DNA from: DAHUZL01 sp035533215
GTDB taxonomy: Bacteria; Chloroflexota; Dormibacteria; Aeolococcales; Bog-877
Assembly (NCBI GenBank): GCA_035533215.1
Contig: DATLUG010000042.1
Coordinates: 1-64,000, forward strand
Direction: 5' to 3'
Length of the DNA stretch: 64,000 nt
Shown: positions 33,701-40,886 of the stretch, one piece after another
Layout: the number at the start of each line of letters is the position of its first letter
Numbering within the stretch: position 1 is the stretch's first letter
Translations under genes and position numbers: made by a program
Notes under the pieces: generated by a model
Told to the model about the DNA's origin: nothing
Seen by the model: only the letters and a program-made list of their open reading frames with translations
The model's database searches: none

Positions 33701-35340
33701 GACATCATGCAGCGCTCGCGGATGGGGTCGATGGGCGGATTGGTCACCTGGGCGAAGCCCTGCGCGAGGTAGTCGTAGGCGAGCCGCGGAAGGGGCGAGA
33801 GGACCGCCAGGGTGAGGTCGTTGCCCATCGAGGCGGTCGCCTCGTGGCCGGTCCCCGCTGCCGGCGCCACCACCTGCTCCAGCTCCTCCTCGCTGTAGCC
33901 GAAGAGGCGGTGGCGGGTGGCCAGCTCCTCCAGGGCGGGGGCGGACGCGGCCGGCTCGAGGTCACGGGGGAGGCTGCTGGAGTGGGCGTCGAGGGCGGCC
34001 CCCCACGGCCGCCGCCGCGCCACCCGGCGCTTGACCTGACCGTCGAGGACCACCCGCCCGGTGTCGGGCTCGACCACCAGCATGCTGCCGGGGTGCAGGC
34101 GTCCCAATCGCGACACCCGGCTCGGGGGGACGTCCACCACGCCCGCCTCGGACGCGAGCACGACGAGGCCGTCGCAGGTGACGACGTAGCGAGCCGGCCG
34201 CAGCCCGTTGCGGTCGAGCACGGCGGTGACCGTGCGCCCGTCGCTGGCGACGATCGCGGCTGGCCCGTCCCATGGCTCCAGCAACCGCGCCTGGTGCCGG
34301 TAGAAGTCCCGCAGCCGGGTGGGGATCAGCGGGTCGCCCTCCCACCCTTCCGGCACCATGGTGCAGAGCGCCTCCGGCAGTGATCGGCCGCTGCGCACGA
34401 GCAGCTCCAGCGTGTTGTCGAAGGCCGCTGAGTCGCTGCCCCCGGGCTCGATCACGGGCAGCACCGCCGCCGGCTCGCCTCCAGCGACCGGATGACGGAA
34501 CCCCCGCTCGCGGGCGCGCATCCAGTTGACATTGCCGCGCAGGGTGTTGATCTCGCCGTTGTGGGCGGCGAGGCGGAAGGGCTGGGCCAGACGCCAGCTC
34601 GGTTCGGTGTTGGTGCTGAAGCGCTGGTGCACCACCGCCAGCTGGCTGCGGCAGTCCGCCGATACCAGGTCCGGGTAGTGGGCGGGGAGCTGGGCCGCCG
34701 TGAGCTGGCCCTTGTAGACCACGGTGCGGGTGGAGCAGCTGGCCACGTGGGCGAGGTCCGCCGACCGGGGGTCGGCGAAGTCGATGCGCTGCACCGCCGC
34801 CTCGATCGCCTTGCGGGCGCGGTAGCAGCGATCCTCGGCCGTGGCGCGGCGGGGCCCGCAGGCGACCACGCACTGGCGCACGACCGGACGGGCGCTGCGC
34901 GCCACCGGGCCGGCGGCGCGCGGGCGGCTTGGAACGTCCCGCCAGGCGATCAGGGCGAGTCCGTGCTGCGCCAGCAGGAGGGTGGCGGTGGCCTCGACCG
35001 CGCGGCGGTCGCCCGGGTGGCGGGGGAGGAACAGCATCGCCACCGCATAGCGCCCGGCCGGCGGTGGGACCACCCCGGAGCGGGCCAGGTCCCGGCGGAG
35101 GACCGCGTCGGGGATCTGGAGCAGGATGCCGGCGCCGTCGCCGGAGCGGGGGTCGGCCCCCACCGCCCCGCGGTGAGCGAGGCGTCGAAGCACGGAGAGG
35201 GCTGTCTGCACCACCTCCCGTGAGGCCGGTCGCCCCAGGCTGGCGACGAACCCCACACCGCAGCCGTCGTGCTCGTGGGCGGGATCGTACAGCCCGTGGG
35301 TGGCGGGAGGTCCGGGACGGGAGCGGGGCTCAGTGGCCAA
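30796..35340 (-). CDS. gltB: Glutamate synthase large subunit
   Basis: A 1514-residue GltB, making glutamate from glutamine and 2-oxoglutarate. After a 26-residue propeptide comes Cys27 (EHDGCGVGFVASLG), the Ntn glutaminase nucleophile. The FMN domain includes GAKPGEGGQLPGHKVD and ISGYDGGTGAAPLSSIKHAG; the 3Fe-4S cluster is CVLMRVCHLNTC (C-x5-C-x4-C). The GXGXG beta-helix ends the protein. The only early in-frame start is TTG 35340, with no Shine-Dalgarno; translation start is therefore uncertain. A promoter and intrinsic terminator lie just upstream. Confidence 0.92.
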   Translation of the reverse strand: MATEPRSRPGPPATHGLYDPAHEHDGCGVGFVASLGRPASREVVQTALSVLRRLAHRGAVGADPRSGDGAGILLQIPDAVLRRDLARSGVVPPPAGRYAVAMLFLPRHPGDRRAVEATATLLLAQHGLALIAWRDVPSRPRAAGPVARSARPVVRQCVVACGPRRATAEDRCYRARKAIEAAVQRIDFADPRSADLAHVASCSTRTVVYKGQLTAAQLPAHYPDLVSADCRSQLAVVHQRFSTNTEPSWRLAQPFRLAAHNGEINTLRGNVNWMRARERGFRHPVAGGEPAAVLPVIEPGGSDSAAFDNTLELLVRSGRSLPEALCTMVPEGWEGDPLIPTRLRDFYRHQARLLEPWDGPAAIVASDGRTVTAVLDRNGLRPARYVVTCDGLVVLASEAGVVDVPPSRVSRLGRLHPGSMLVVEPDTGRVVLDGQVKRRVARRRPWGAALDAHSSSLPRDLEPAASAPALEELATRHRLFGYSEEELEQVVAPAAGTGHEATASMGNDLTLAVLSPLPRLAYDYLAQGFAQVTNPPIDPIRERCMMSLAMELGGGGDLLDPRPQAICRLRTERPVLTASELRWVRATQPLGLRSRTLAAVFPAARGARGLDRALARLCAGADAAIRDGVRLLVLSDATAGEHLAPAPMLLAVGAVHHHLVRSGTRAKLSLLVESDEPRSVHHLACLLGQGAEAVHPRLALETAAALSGADGALRMIATFTEGIGKVMSKMGISTLAGYCGAQVMEAVGVDQTVVDRCWPGTPARLGGATLAVLAEETLIRHRDAYPGPDTARPPQLGSSHRWRTGGEPHGWTAATVAALQHAVRTADDQRFADYCRLADGEDEPPVTLRHLLEPAPAVAIPLDTVEPVEAIVRRFATGAMSLGSLSTEAHETLAVAMNRMGARSNTGEGGEDDARFRPQPGGDSRRSAVKQVASARFGVTVDYLVNADDLQIKIAQGAKPGEGGQLPGHKVDAVIARVRRSTPGVELISPPPHHDIYSIEDLAQLIWDLKQANPDARVSVKLVAEAGVGTVAAGVAKARADHITISGYDGGTGAAPLSSIKHAGVPWELGLAETQQTLVRQGLRDRVTLQTDGGLKTGRDVVIACLLGAEEFGFATAALVASGCVLMRVCHLNTCPVGVATQDPVLRRRFGGTPEHVVRFFMLVGADVRRWMARLGFVSMDQMVGRVDRLRPGGRVRPWKAARVDLRGLLHPPQPSAAIRAALPTASGQRRRTRAQDHQLHTALDLRLQRGAGNALVDGAPATVRAAVRNRDRAVGSRLSGEVARRHGGGGLPPDTLRIHLSGVAGQSLGAWLAPGVTLVCRGAANDYVGKGLSGGRLVVRPPAAAGYAAEDNVIVGNVVLYGATAGEAYFRGQAGERFGVRNSGATAVVEGIGDHGCEYMTGGMVLVLGMVGRNFGAGMTGGVAFVLDHRSRVHRHANRESVVLGGARSEEMEMVGELLRRHHHLTRSPVAAAWLRDWPRAAARLVAVRPAFRPPPANHLPVHSPSAPARIVA

Positions 35341-35374
35341 TTGGTGCGGTGAGGACGAGCGGATGGCGATGGGG

Positions 35375-35407
35375 AAAAAAAACGGCCCCCCGAAACTCGG
35401 GGGGCCG
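35375..35407 (-). terminator. Intrinsic terminator before gltB
   Basis: On the minus strand a stem GGCCCCCCGA/TCGGGGGGCC (10 bp, plus a flanking C-G pair) closes a 3-base loop and is followed by eight T. It points into gltB and ends 35 bases before the gltB start, after a promoter 120 bases upstream. It must end a short RNA or act as an attenuator. Confidence 0.85.
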
Positions 35408-35522
35408 GTCGGCTACGAAGAAGCGCTGGACGCGCTAGCCGGCCGGCCCGCCTGCTGCGGGGGTGGGGGCGATCATCGAGCCCGCGACGGTCGGCACGGT
35501 GGGCTGGCTGGCGTCCAAGGTG
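35375..35522 (-). ncRNA. Candidate short RNA or attenuator leader of gltB
   Basis: From the start point expected for the promoter at 35529-35557 to the terminator is about 150 nucleotides. The unit has no ORF with a Shine-Dalgarno; the longest start-to-stop reading is a 13-codon frame (ATG near 35480). It matches no RNA family I know: it lacks the 4.5S, 6S and glutamine-riboswitch core sequences. It may be an independent sRNA or a leader whose terminator is conditionally bypassed for gltBD. Confidence 0.5.
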
Positions 35523-35528
35523 GACTCA

Positions 35529-35557
35529 TTTATACCGGCGCGGTGAGGGGCTGTCAA
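35529..35557 (-). promoter_or_regulatory. Near-consensus sigma-70 promoter
   Basis: On the minus strand TTGACA (35557-35552), a 17-base spacer and TATAAA (35534-35529). This is the best consensus promoter in the window and drives transcription toward the terminator at 35375 and gltB. Confidence 0.8.
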
Positions 35558-35819
35558 GGACGGGCGGCGGGCCGGCAGTGGGGAGCGTTGGCGGCCTGTC
35601 ACATCTCGGCCGCGGATCTCGGGCCGGCATGGAGTCGTGGCTGAAGGTCCAGGCAGGAAGGACCGCGACGGCAACGCCCTCGCCCGGGCGATCGTGACCG
35701 GGCGACCGAGGGGGCATGCTTGGAGCCCGAGCTGGACACGAGGCGGCTGCGGTGGCCCGGGGTCGCCCCGAGGGCGAAAGGGTGGGAGGGCTCGAGCAGC
35801 CAAGCTCAGTTCGGAGGCA

Positions 35820-36030
35820 GGGAGCGCGGCCTGAACACGTTGGCAGGGGGGCGCTGTTGCGACGCGAGGGGCTGTACGGCTCGCTGCTCTCGGAGCGGCG
35901 CCGGCAGCGGGATCGGGGCGGCCCGGTGGCGCTGACGCAGCCAGCCGGGCGTCGGCCCGCGGACCCACGCGATCACACCATCGCCAAGGTGGAGGCGCAC
36001 GGCCGGCGCGGCGACCTCGGCTGGCGAGCC
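35820..36030 (+). mobile_element. IS3-family OrfA remnant
   Basis: The plus strand reads GALLRREGLYGSLLSERRRQ, then RDRG, VALTQPAGRRPADPRDHTIAKVEA. This resembles the linker and coiled-coil part of IS3-family OrfA proteins (ALLRREGLYSSHLxxWRxxRD...). The N-terminal helix-turn-helix, OrfB and terminal repeats are not visible. About 60 codons survive in one frame. Confidence 0.55.
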
Positions 36031-36201
36031 ACGGTGATCAGGGCGACGGGGACGGCCTTCGAGGACCGGGCCGCACCCTCCGGGCCCGCGAGCACCCGCT
36101 GCGCGGTGAGATCCCCCCAGGGCTCCGGATCGGGGGAGGGACCCCACAGACGCGACGGATGTGGCAGGGGGCGTGATCCGTCGTAGCCGGCACCGCCAGG
36201 A

Positions 36202-36630
36202 TCAGACCGAATAGGATCGGACGTATCCTGGCAAGACTTCCCAAAGCTTGCCGATGATCGAACCGGGCGCAGCCCGCGTCAGTCGCTCCGCGAGTAGCTC
36301 CAAAGCGTTCACGGCCGCCCGCAACACCTCAGGGTCGGCCCCGCCGAGTGCGTCGGCGAGCTCCCGGTCGATGGGGCCGGCTCCCTTTCGCGCCACCGCG
36401 CGTGTGTGCTCTGGGAGAAGGTGGACAAGAGGGCGACGCATGTCAGCGGGGTCCGCCTCCGTTGAGACGAGCCCCTCGTCGCGCAGCTTGGCGACCGATG
36501 CGGATACACAGCTCGGAGGCAGGGCTGTTCGCTCGGCGATCTCATTGATCGACGCGTCGGGATTCGCGACGACGTCCAGAGCACCCGGCTAGGATCGCCT
36601 GTGAGAGCGCGGATTGGCTGGGCACCGTCC
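36202..36630 (-). pseudogene. Frameshifted MarR-family regulator
   Basis: Two minus-strand frames join into one MarR winged helix: PSQSALSQAILA from near 36620, then ALDVVANPDASINEIAERTALPP and SCVSASVAKLRDEGLVSTEADPADMRRPLVHLLPEHT, ending at the stop 36202-36204. The frames change near 36595 (base indel between ILA and ALD). The N-terminal helices normally before this point are also missing or unrecognisable. It follows the DUF4242 gene within 10 bases on the same strand. Confidence 0.7.
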
Positions 36631-36638
36631 ACGGCAGG

Positions 36639-36884
36639 CTAGAGCAGGCTCTCCACGGGGTGGACGTCGCCACAGGTGACCCCGAGGGCAGCGTGATGCT
36701 TGCGCACCGCTTCCGCATCGGGTGCCTCCACCAGGCAGTAGACCTGCCCTTCAGGGTTATGGTAGGCCTCAAGCTGCCGCACCCCGAACTCGTCCCGGGT
36801 TCCGGTCCGTGTGACGTCTGCGATGGACTTGAGCGTCTCGGGGGGTAGCTTCAGGTCGCTGTGGAAGTCCATAAACTTGGGCAC
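36639..36884 (-). CDS. DUF4242 (SCO4226-like) small protein
   Basis: An 81-residue protein starting at GTG 36884 behind GGAGGAGG. VPKFMDFHSDLKLPPETLKS opens it, and VRQLEAYHNPEGQVYCLVEAPDAEAVRKHHAALG follows, the ferredoxin-like fold of DUF4242. Members such as Streptomyces SCO4226 bind nickel; His residues here (FHS, AYHNPEG, KHHA) could serve. It precedes the broken MarR gene and may have been regulated by it. It is one of the few intact genes in this decayed region. Confidence 0.82.
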   Translation of the reverse strand: MPKFMDFHSDLKLPPETLKSIADVTRTGTRDEFGVRQLEAYHNPEGQVYCLVEAPDAEAVRKHHAALGVTCGDVHPVESLL

Positions 36885-37309
36885 TGTCTCCTCCTCCGTG
36901 TCAAGTGGGGGGCGTCGCCACCCCGGCCAACTTCCAGCACGATACACTCATCTCTAAGGCACGTGTGACCACGCTCGCCGAGGATTCCGTACGCGTTCAC
37001 CAGTCGGCGGCCGGCCCCGGCGCCAGTTCGCCCGCGCGCGCCACGGGAACTCCTTGGGTTGAGCGGTGCCGGTGGCGGGCTGACCGGCCACCTCTGCTAG
37101 GGCCATGGCGGGCCTCCACTCTTCGCGGCACCGATCGGTGCCCCACGGCCGCTGGTATAGCACCGGTCCACACCCTCGTCAAGCGTGCTGACCGCACCCC
37201 CAGGGCGACGTCAAAGTCGGGGGCGCTGAACTGAGGGGCGGGGGGCTGGCTTTGTCGGCGGCGGTGCGGGATACCCGCGGGGATGGACCCCTTGGGGGCC
37301 GGCGGGGCC
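36885..37309. other. 425-base gap without a recognised gene
   Basis: No motif-bearing frame. The segment 36930-36965 is somewhat AT-richer and should hold the DUF4242 promoter on the minus strand. Confidence 0.4.
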
Positions 37310-37550
37310 GACGCGGCGACCGATCGCGGGCGGGTGGTGGTGCGGCTGGCGGAGCCGGACTAGGGGAGCCGCTGGGCCGAGCGGATGAGGGCCCATCACG
37401 ACCTCGGATTCCCGGATCCTGGTGGGCGAGTCGCTGACGTACATCGCGGAGCACAGGGCCGCTGGGTCGCGCTGCTGGGATGGGGGGCCGCCGCCTTCAA
37501 GTGCGGGCCGCGGGACCGCTGGATCGGCTGGACCCCGAGCCAGCAGAAGG
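37310..37550 (+). pseudogene. DUF4338 (DruA-like) gene remnant
   Basis: In successive frames the plus strand reads VVVRLAEPD, a TAG, RWAERMRAHHDLGFPDP, then LVGESLTYIAEHR, then GRWVALLGWGAAAFKCGPRDRWIGWTPSQQ. This is the N-terminal half of the DUF4338 family (named DruA in Druantia defence, and also found in mobile elements). A stop and two frame changes make it dead, and homology ends at about 37550 where a fragment on the other strand begins. Confidence 0.6.
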
Positions 37551-37711
37551 TCATATGGTTTGTCAAGCCCGTCGACAAGTTCAGTGATAGCGACGGGTTC
37601 GTCGCAATCGGAACAGGGGCCACCACGTCCGATCCGCCGCATGAAGGGTCCGCACTCGTCACAGCGCTGCTCGCCGATCTCGCGAGCCTCGCAGGGTGGG
37701 CACTCATACAC
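37550..37711 (-). pseudogene. Fragment with three CxxC knuckles
   Basis: From GTG 37711 the minus strand reads VYECPPCEAREIGEQRCDEC, then GPFMRRIGRGGPCSDCDEPVAITELVDGLDK. Three CxxC pairs suggest two zinc ribbons, like small ORFs found next to transposases and relaxases in actinobacteria. Past about 37550 the frame only shadows the DUF4338 remnant, so the gene looks cut there by an insertion or deletion. Confidence 0.5.
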
Positions 37712-37830
37712 TGTCAGCCTCGATATTTCACCAGCCGGGGAGTGACGGGCGGGCTGCGGTTTAAGAAGGCCCATCCGATGGGGAGGATCTGGGTGTTGGA
37801 TCCGGAACTCTCCCTCGGAGGGCCTTCACC

Positions 37831-39121
37831 GTGGACGTGGGGCACACTCGCCGCCGCCCGCGCCTCCACGTGACCGCGGATGGGCCGGGCTTGGTCACCC
37901 ATGCCTGGGTCCGGCTGCTCAGCGATCTGGTGGAGCGCAGCGGCTGGCGACGGCGCGGACGGCGGCCGTGGCCGCCGCGCAGTCGCGGCGAGGGCCTGGC
38001 CGACCGCCCAGGACGGCCCGCCCAGCCGGAGTGTTTCGGGCTGGTCGCCCCGCCGGCCACCGCCTGGCGGTACCTGACCGGGATCACGGCAGAGCAGCTG
38101 GCGGCCCTGCAAGCGGCGCAGGCGTCGGCGCGGGCGTGGGCGTGGCGGCACGGGGCCGCCCCGGCGCGGGTGACGTCGGACGTCGACGCCCCCCTGGTCA
38201 CCGCCGACAGTGAGAAGGAGCGGGCGGCGCCCACGCACACGCGCGGCTACGGGTTCCACCCCCTCCTGGTGACCTGGACGAGACCCGCGAAGCCCTCGCC
38301 GGGCAGCTACGGCCGGGCAATGCCGGCGCCAACACCGCCGCCGATCACGTGGCCCGCCTCGAGGACGCCGTGGCCCAGCTGCCGCGGCCGACGCGGGCCC
38401 AGGACCCCGGGCACGGGCTCGAGGTGCTGGTGCGGGCCGACTCGGCCGGCGCCACCCACGGCTTCGTCGACGCGATCGTCGCCCGCGGCCTGGAGTTCTC
38501 GATCGGCTTCGACGTCACCGAGCCGGTCCGCGACGCCATCCTGGCGCCGCCGAAGCGGGCCCGGGTCGCGGCGATCCAGCAGGACCGGGAGCGGCGGGAG
38601 GGCGCAGGGGTCGCCGAGATCACGGACCGTCTGGATCTGCGCGCGTGGCCGGCGGGCACCCGCGTCATCGTCCGGCGCGAGGCGCCGCATCCCGGGGCGC
38701 AGTTCACCCGCTTCGATCCTCAGGGGTGGCGCCACCAGGCGTTCATGACCAACGGCGATGATCCCGACCGGGCCTACCTCGAAGCCCGCCAGCGCGGGCA
38801 TGCTCGGGTCGAGGACCGGATCCGCACCGGCAAGGACTGCGGCCTGCGCACCTTCCCCTGCCTCGCCTTCGCGGCGAACGCGGTGTGGCTGCTGTGCGTG
38901 CAACTCGCCAGGACCTGCTGGCGTGGGCGCGGGCCTGTGGTCTGGAGGGACCGCTGCGACGTGCCGAGCCGAAGCGGCTGCGCTACGCGCTCTGGCATGG
39001 TCCAGGACGGCTGGTGCGCACCGGACGGCGCTGGCTCCCCTGCCTGGACCACCGCTGGAGGTGGGCGCGGTTGCTCGCGGCCGCCTTCCACCGCCTGCAG
39101 GCGCTGCCCCTCGCGGCCTGA
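37831..39121 (+). mobile_element. IS1380-family transposase, degenerate
   Basis: Pieces in order: LHVTADGPGLVTHAWVRLL, FGLVAPPATAWRYLTGITAEQL, VTSDVDAPLVTADSEKE (first catalytic Asp region), GYGFHPLLV, then in a new frame LEVLVRADSAGATHGFVDAI, DPQGWRHQAFMTNG, HARVEDRIRTGKDCGLRTFPC, and in a third frame RRAEPKRLRYALWHGPGRLVRTGRRWL ending at 39121. This is an IS1380 DDE transposase with an internal deletion near 37950-38020 and frameshifts near 38275 and 38905. Terminal inverted repeats were not found by eye. Confidence 0.85.
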
Positions 39122-39708
39122 CCGCGCCGCCGACCCGTTGGCGATGACCCCGCGGGTGACGGAGGTTGGCGCACGCCCTCGCCCATCCCCGACTGGCCCG
39201 CCGCCCCTCCTGGCACGGCTCCCCGAGCCGTCTGCCCGCCCGTCAGACCCCTCCGCACGCCGATGGTCCTACGCGGACATCCCGGCAGTCTCCCCGGGGC
39301 CCCTTCGTCGCCCGTTTCCACCCCCTGATGAAATAGCGAGGCTGGGCTAGGCGAGGTCCCGTGGGAAGCCAGTTCCGGGTGGGCCGCGGAGAGACTGTTC
39401 GCCGATTCTCACCAGCTGGAGTCCGCGTTGGATGAGGCTCAGGCGTCCACATCGGTCACCGTGCATCGGCACCGATGCACGTACAACCTACCGAACCGGT
39501 ATGGGGCTTGACTCCGGTCCAGCCATGCCTGGAGTTGGCCCGGATACGCGCCCGCGCCCGCGATCAGACCTGTTTCAAGCCCCGCCTCGCCCAGGAGAGA
39601 TGAGCCCTGGGGGCGGACCTTGCTTGGAGAGGCGCCTGCGGCGCCCAGGAGCCCGCAGTTCTCATGTCCTGCTAGAGTGCTGTGACCGCTGGAACCGGGA
39701 GGACGGCA
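39122..39708. other. 587-base gap, one palindrome
   Basis: No gene recognised. The segment from 39330 is less GC-rich than the surroundings. It contains the palindrome at 39461-39480 and should include the promoter of the VOC gene. Confidence 0.45.
39461..39480. promoter_or_regulatory. 20-base palindrome
   Basis: GTGCATCGG and CCGATGCAC are perfect inverted arms with a two-base centre (CA). It stands 229 bases upstream of the VOC gene start in otherwise empty sequence. Operator or transposon scar. Confidence 0.4.
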
Positions 39709-40131
39709 GTGGCGGATCACGACTCCGCAGCACCATCGACGGCTATCTCAGTGATGCTCATCGTCCCCGATGCGGAAGCTGCGGTTCACTGGTACCGCGG
39801 GGCTCTGGGGGCGCGCGAGCTTTGGAATCTGGGCGGCGTCGCTGGCTTGGAGATCGCGGGAGCACCCTTCTTCCTGCACCAAGTCAACCCGGCCAATCCG
39901 ACGGAGTTGAGCCCCGATCGCGCGGGGTCCACCAGCACGCGCATAGAACTCTTCGTCGACGATCCCGATCGCCTGCTCGACCAGGCGATCGCCCATGGAG
40001 CCTCGCCGGGCTCCGAGGTGGAGGACCATGAGGTGCCGTGGGGAATCCACCGCCAAGGTGGCTTCCGCGATCCATTCGGGCACAACTGGTCGGTCGGAGA
40101 TCGCTCGCCGCTCCACCAGTGGGTCCCCTGA
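39709..40131 (+). CDS. VOC/glyoxalase-family protein
   Basis: A 140-residue protein with two beta-alpha-beta-beta-beta modules. SVMLIVPDAEAAVHWYRGALGARELW opens the first and STRIELFVDDPDRLLDQAIAHGA the second; WGIHRQGGFRDPFGHNWSVGD closes it, as in the PhnB/YerK-like VOC group. Metal ligands are incomplete, so a sequestering or enzymatic role cannot be chosen. GTG 39709 is favoured over GTG 39682 because GGGAGGA precedes it. A strong terminator follows two bases after the stop. Confidence 0.87.
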   Translation: MADHDSAAPSTAISVMLIVPDAEAAVHWYRGALGARELWNLGGVAGLEIAGAPFFLHQVNPANPTELSPDRAGSTSTRIELFVDDPDRLLDQAIAHGASPGSEVEDHEVPWGIHRQGGFRDPFGHNWSVGDRSPLHQWVP

Positions 40132-40133
40132 TT

Positions 40134-40170
40134 CCGAAGGACGGCTGCTCCTGCAGCCGCCCTTCGGTTT
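40134..40170 (+). terminator. Intrinsic terminator of the VOC gene
   Basis: CCGAAGG-a-CGGCTGC pairs with GCAGCCG-c-CCTTCGG around a TCCT loop (14 bp with one mismatch), followed by TTT. It begins two bases after the stop codon. Confidence 0.85.
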
Positions 40171-40491
40171 GAGGGCCAGCCAGGTCAGCACGGCACGGCC
40201 ACATGCGCGCGGGGGTGCACGCCCGCGACCGTGGCAACGTGGACTGCTGCCGTGACTGGTGGCCACCATCGGCCGTGGCAGCCCGGTCCATCGGATTGGG
40301 GGGAGTGCCGCCCGCGAGGGCGGTCGCATCGAGCACCCCGCTGCGAGCAGGGCTGTCGTCGCTGCGGCCCAGTCTCCGCTGCCACCGCCGCGCCCTGATT
40401 CAGGGGGGCGACGCCGGCACGCGACGGGCGGTCGCACCATCGATGCGGGCCCGGGCCACCAGCGGAGATCCCGGTTGGGAGGACGATCGGA
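40171..40491. other. 321-base gap without a recognised gene
   Basis: No motif-bearing frame or clear hairpin seen between the terminator and the lipoprotein remnant. Confidence 0.4.
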
Positions 40492-40722
40492 ATGGACCTC
40501 CGGCAGGCCGGCATCATCGGGGCCGTCGGGGCCGCCACCCTGGGCATCGGCGGGTGTGGTGGGGGAGCTCCCCGCGCCAGCCTCCGTGGGGAAGGGAGGG
40601 GACCGCCGCCGACACGATCGAGGGCAACCACCTCTGCCCGTGGTCCTCGAGAGCGGGGCCGCCACCGCCAGCGTGATCGCTGCCCCCGCGTCGGCATCCG
40701 GTCGGGGCCCAGGGCACGGTGA
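40492..40722 (+). pseudogene. Lipoprotein gene remnant
   Basis: Behind GGGAGGACGATCGGA, an ATG starts MDLRQAGIIGAVGAATLGIG followed by a Cys, a classic lipoprotein signal with lipobox LGIGGC. After about 30 residues the frame becomes Arg/Pro-rich noise, while a neighbouring frame at 40700-40820 reads GTVTAAILLFTSERTVRRDE to a TGA at 40823. The good start and poor body suggest a short lipoprotein broken by frameshift. Confidence 0.45.
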
Positions 40723-40886
40723 CCGCCGCGATCCTGCTCTTCACCAGCGAGCGGACCGTGAGGCGGGACGAGGCGGCGGCGGCCGAGGGCACCGCCATCG
40801 GCGGCCGGAGCGCCGCACCGTGATGGAGGCAACCGGCACCGAGGCCCGGGCGCCTTTGGGCCGGCACCGTTCGCGACAATTGGGGG

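Noticed and set aside
35375..35522. Known glutamine riboswitch (glnA or downstream-peptide motif), 4.5S or 6S RNA
   Set aside because: I could not find the core sequences of these RNAs in the 150-nt leader.
35435..35968. A 177-codon minus-strand frame over the gltB leader
   Set aside because: It spans the strong promoter and has no motif; chance open frame.
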